DNA of 5,375 nucleotides from TMED26 sp042088965 (GTDB lineage: Bacteria > Pseudomonadota > Alphaproteobacteria > Thalassobaculales > Thalassobaculaceae). Where the stretch lies: NCBI GenBank assembly GCA_042088965.1, contig JBELLC010000153.1:1-5375 (forward strand), given 5' to 3'. Below are positions 5,046 through 5,375 of the stretch, piece after piece. The position numbers were made by a program, and so were the translations under genes. The notes beneath the pieces were generated by a model that was not told the origin of the DNA, did not search any database, and worked only from the letters and a program-made list of their open reading frames with translations. Every line of letters starts with the position of its first letter. Position 1 is the stretch's first letter.

Positions 5046-5375
5046 TTAGCCTCCCAATGCCAAAACGGCGTCATCGACCGTCGTTATTTCTGAAATCGTC
5101 GCAAGCGATGCAATGCTCGCCGCATGGTCGGCTTGCTTGAAAGCGGCGCAGCCATCAGACAGCACGATGGTGTGAAAATCGCGCACATGGGCATCACGCA
5201 CCGTGGACGCAACCCCGCCATTGGTCACAATGCCACCAAAAATCAGCGTATCAATACCCGCCCGGGCCAACATCCATTCCATGCGGCTCTGATAAAAGGC
5301 GGAAAAAGCCACTTTTTCGACTTACAAATCACTTGGCTGTAACAGCTCAATCAAATCCTGGCCGAAACCACCGGG
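5046..5375 (-). pseudogene. Isochorismatase-family hydrolase, partial, with in-frame stop
   Basis: C-terminal half of an isochorismatase/cysteine-hydrolase-fold protein. The same frame is open from the window edge (PGGFGQDLIELLQPSDL), meets TAA at 5324-5322, and continues VEKVAFSAFYQSRMEWML to TAA at 5048-5046. Both sides match the family: PGxxGxxLIxxL before, and the K-xx-x-SAF segment with the catalytic-type Lys (5315-5313) after. Next come TLIFGGIVTNGGVASTVRDAHVRD and TIVLSDGCAAF. The usual catalytic Cys of TNxCV is Gly here (codon 5216-5214). An internal GTG at 5312 could start only a fragment without the Lys and the N-terminal Asp. The break is either a real nonsense mutation or a base error near the contig end. 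The gene sits 1 nt before the FAD oxidoreductase GTG, so it heads or continues that operon. If the stop is an error, this is an intact gene. Confidence 0.75.
5050..5055 (-). promoter_or_regulatory. Shine-Dalgarno of the FAD oxidoreductase gene
   Basis: GGGAGG on the minus strand within the last codons of the isochorismatase gene, 5 nt before GTG at 5044. It decides the GTG start and implies coupling between the two genes. Confidence 0.75.

Noticed and set aside
583..5312. Other long open frames opposite to or out of phase with the called genes
   Set aside because: They lie within strongly supported genes, lack family motifs and ribosome binding sites, and are best explained as coding shadows.
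5322..5324. TAA as a recoded sense codon or programmed readthrough
   Set aside because: TAA ends other genes in this window at normal family lengths, and there is no visible recoding signal. A mutation or base error is simpler.

Overview
The window looks like chromosomal DNA of a Gram-negative alphaproteobacterium, perhaps a marine heterotroph. This rests on protein style only: a signal-peptide-bearing family 3 solute-binding protein and several small catabolic enzymes with alphaproteobacterial-type motifs. GC content looks close to 50 % by eye. No rRNA, tRNA, CRISPR or transposase is visible. A run of 10 N at 4139-4148 shows this is a draft scaffold.

Layout. (1) 1-1422, minus strand: an ABC importer operon read leftward. 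A periplasmic solute-binding protein comes first, then a terminator-like hairpin in a 77-nt gap, then an ATPase cut off by the window start. Permease genes are not in view. (2) 1423-1699: a 277-bp divergent control region with four inverted repeats, a good leftward sigma70-type promoter and a leader RNA that can fold two mutually exclusive ways, one hiding the ribosome binding site. (3) 1700-3273, plus strand: a PuuE-like metal-independent deacetylase/cyclic-amidase homologue, then a flavin reductase-like protein whose TTG start overlaps the preceding stop codon. (4) 3289-5375, minus strand: an isochorismatase-type hydrolase (partial, with an in-frame stop), a fumarate-reductase-type FAD oxidoreductase (gapped) and a small SnoaL/NTF2-like protein, packed with overlaps or 1-nt spacing. 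Operons 3 and 4 converge with only 15 bp between them.

The gene mix suggests a nutrient-scavenging locus: import of a small amino-acid-like or amide compound, opening of a cyclic amide/imide/ureide by the PuuE-like enzyme, further hydrolysis by an isochorismatase-fold enzyme, and flavin-dependent redox steps. The substrate cannot be read from the sequence, so this pathway is inference. The points most worth a second look are the alternative leader fold upstream of the binding protein, the nonsense codon in the isochorismatase gene, and the glycine at its usual catalytic cysteine position.
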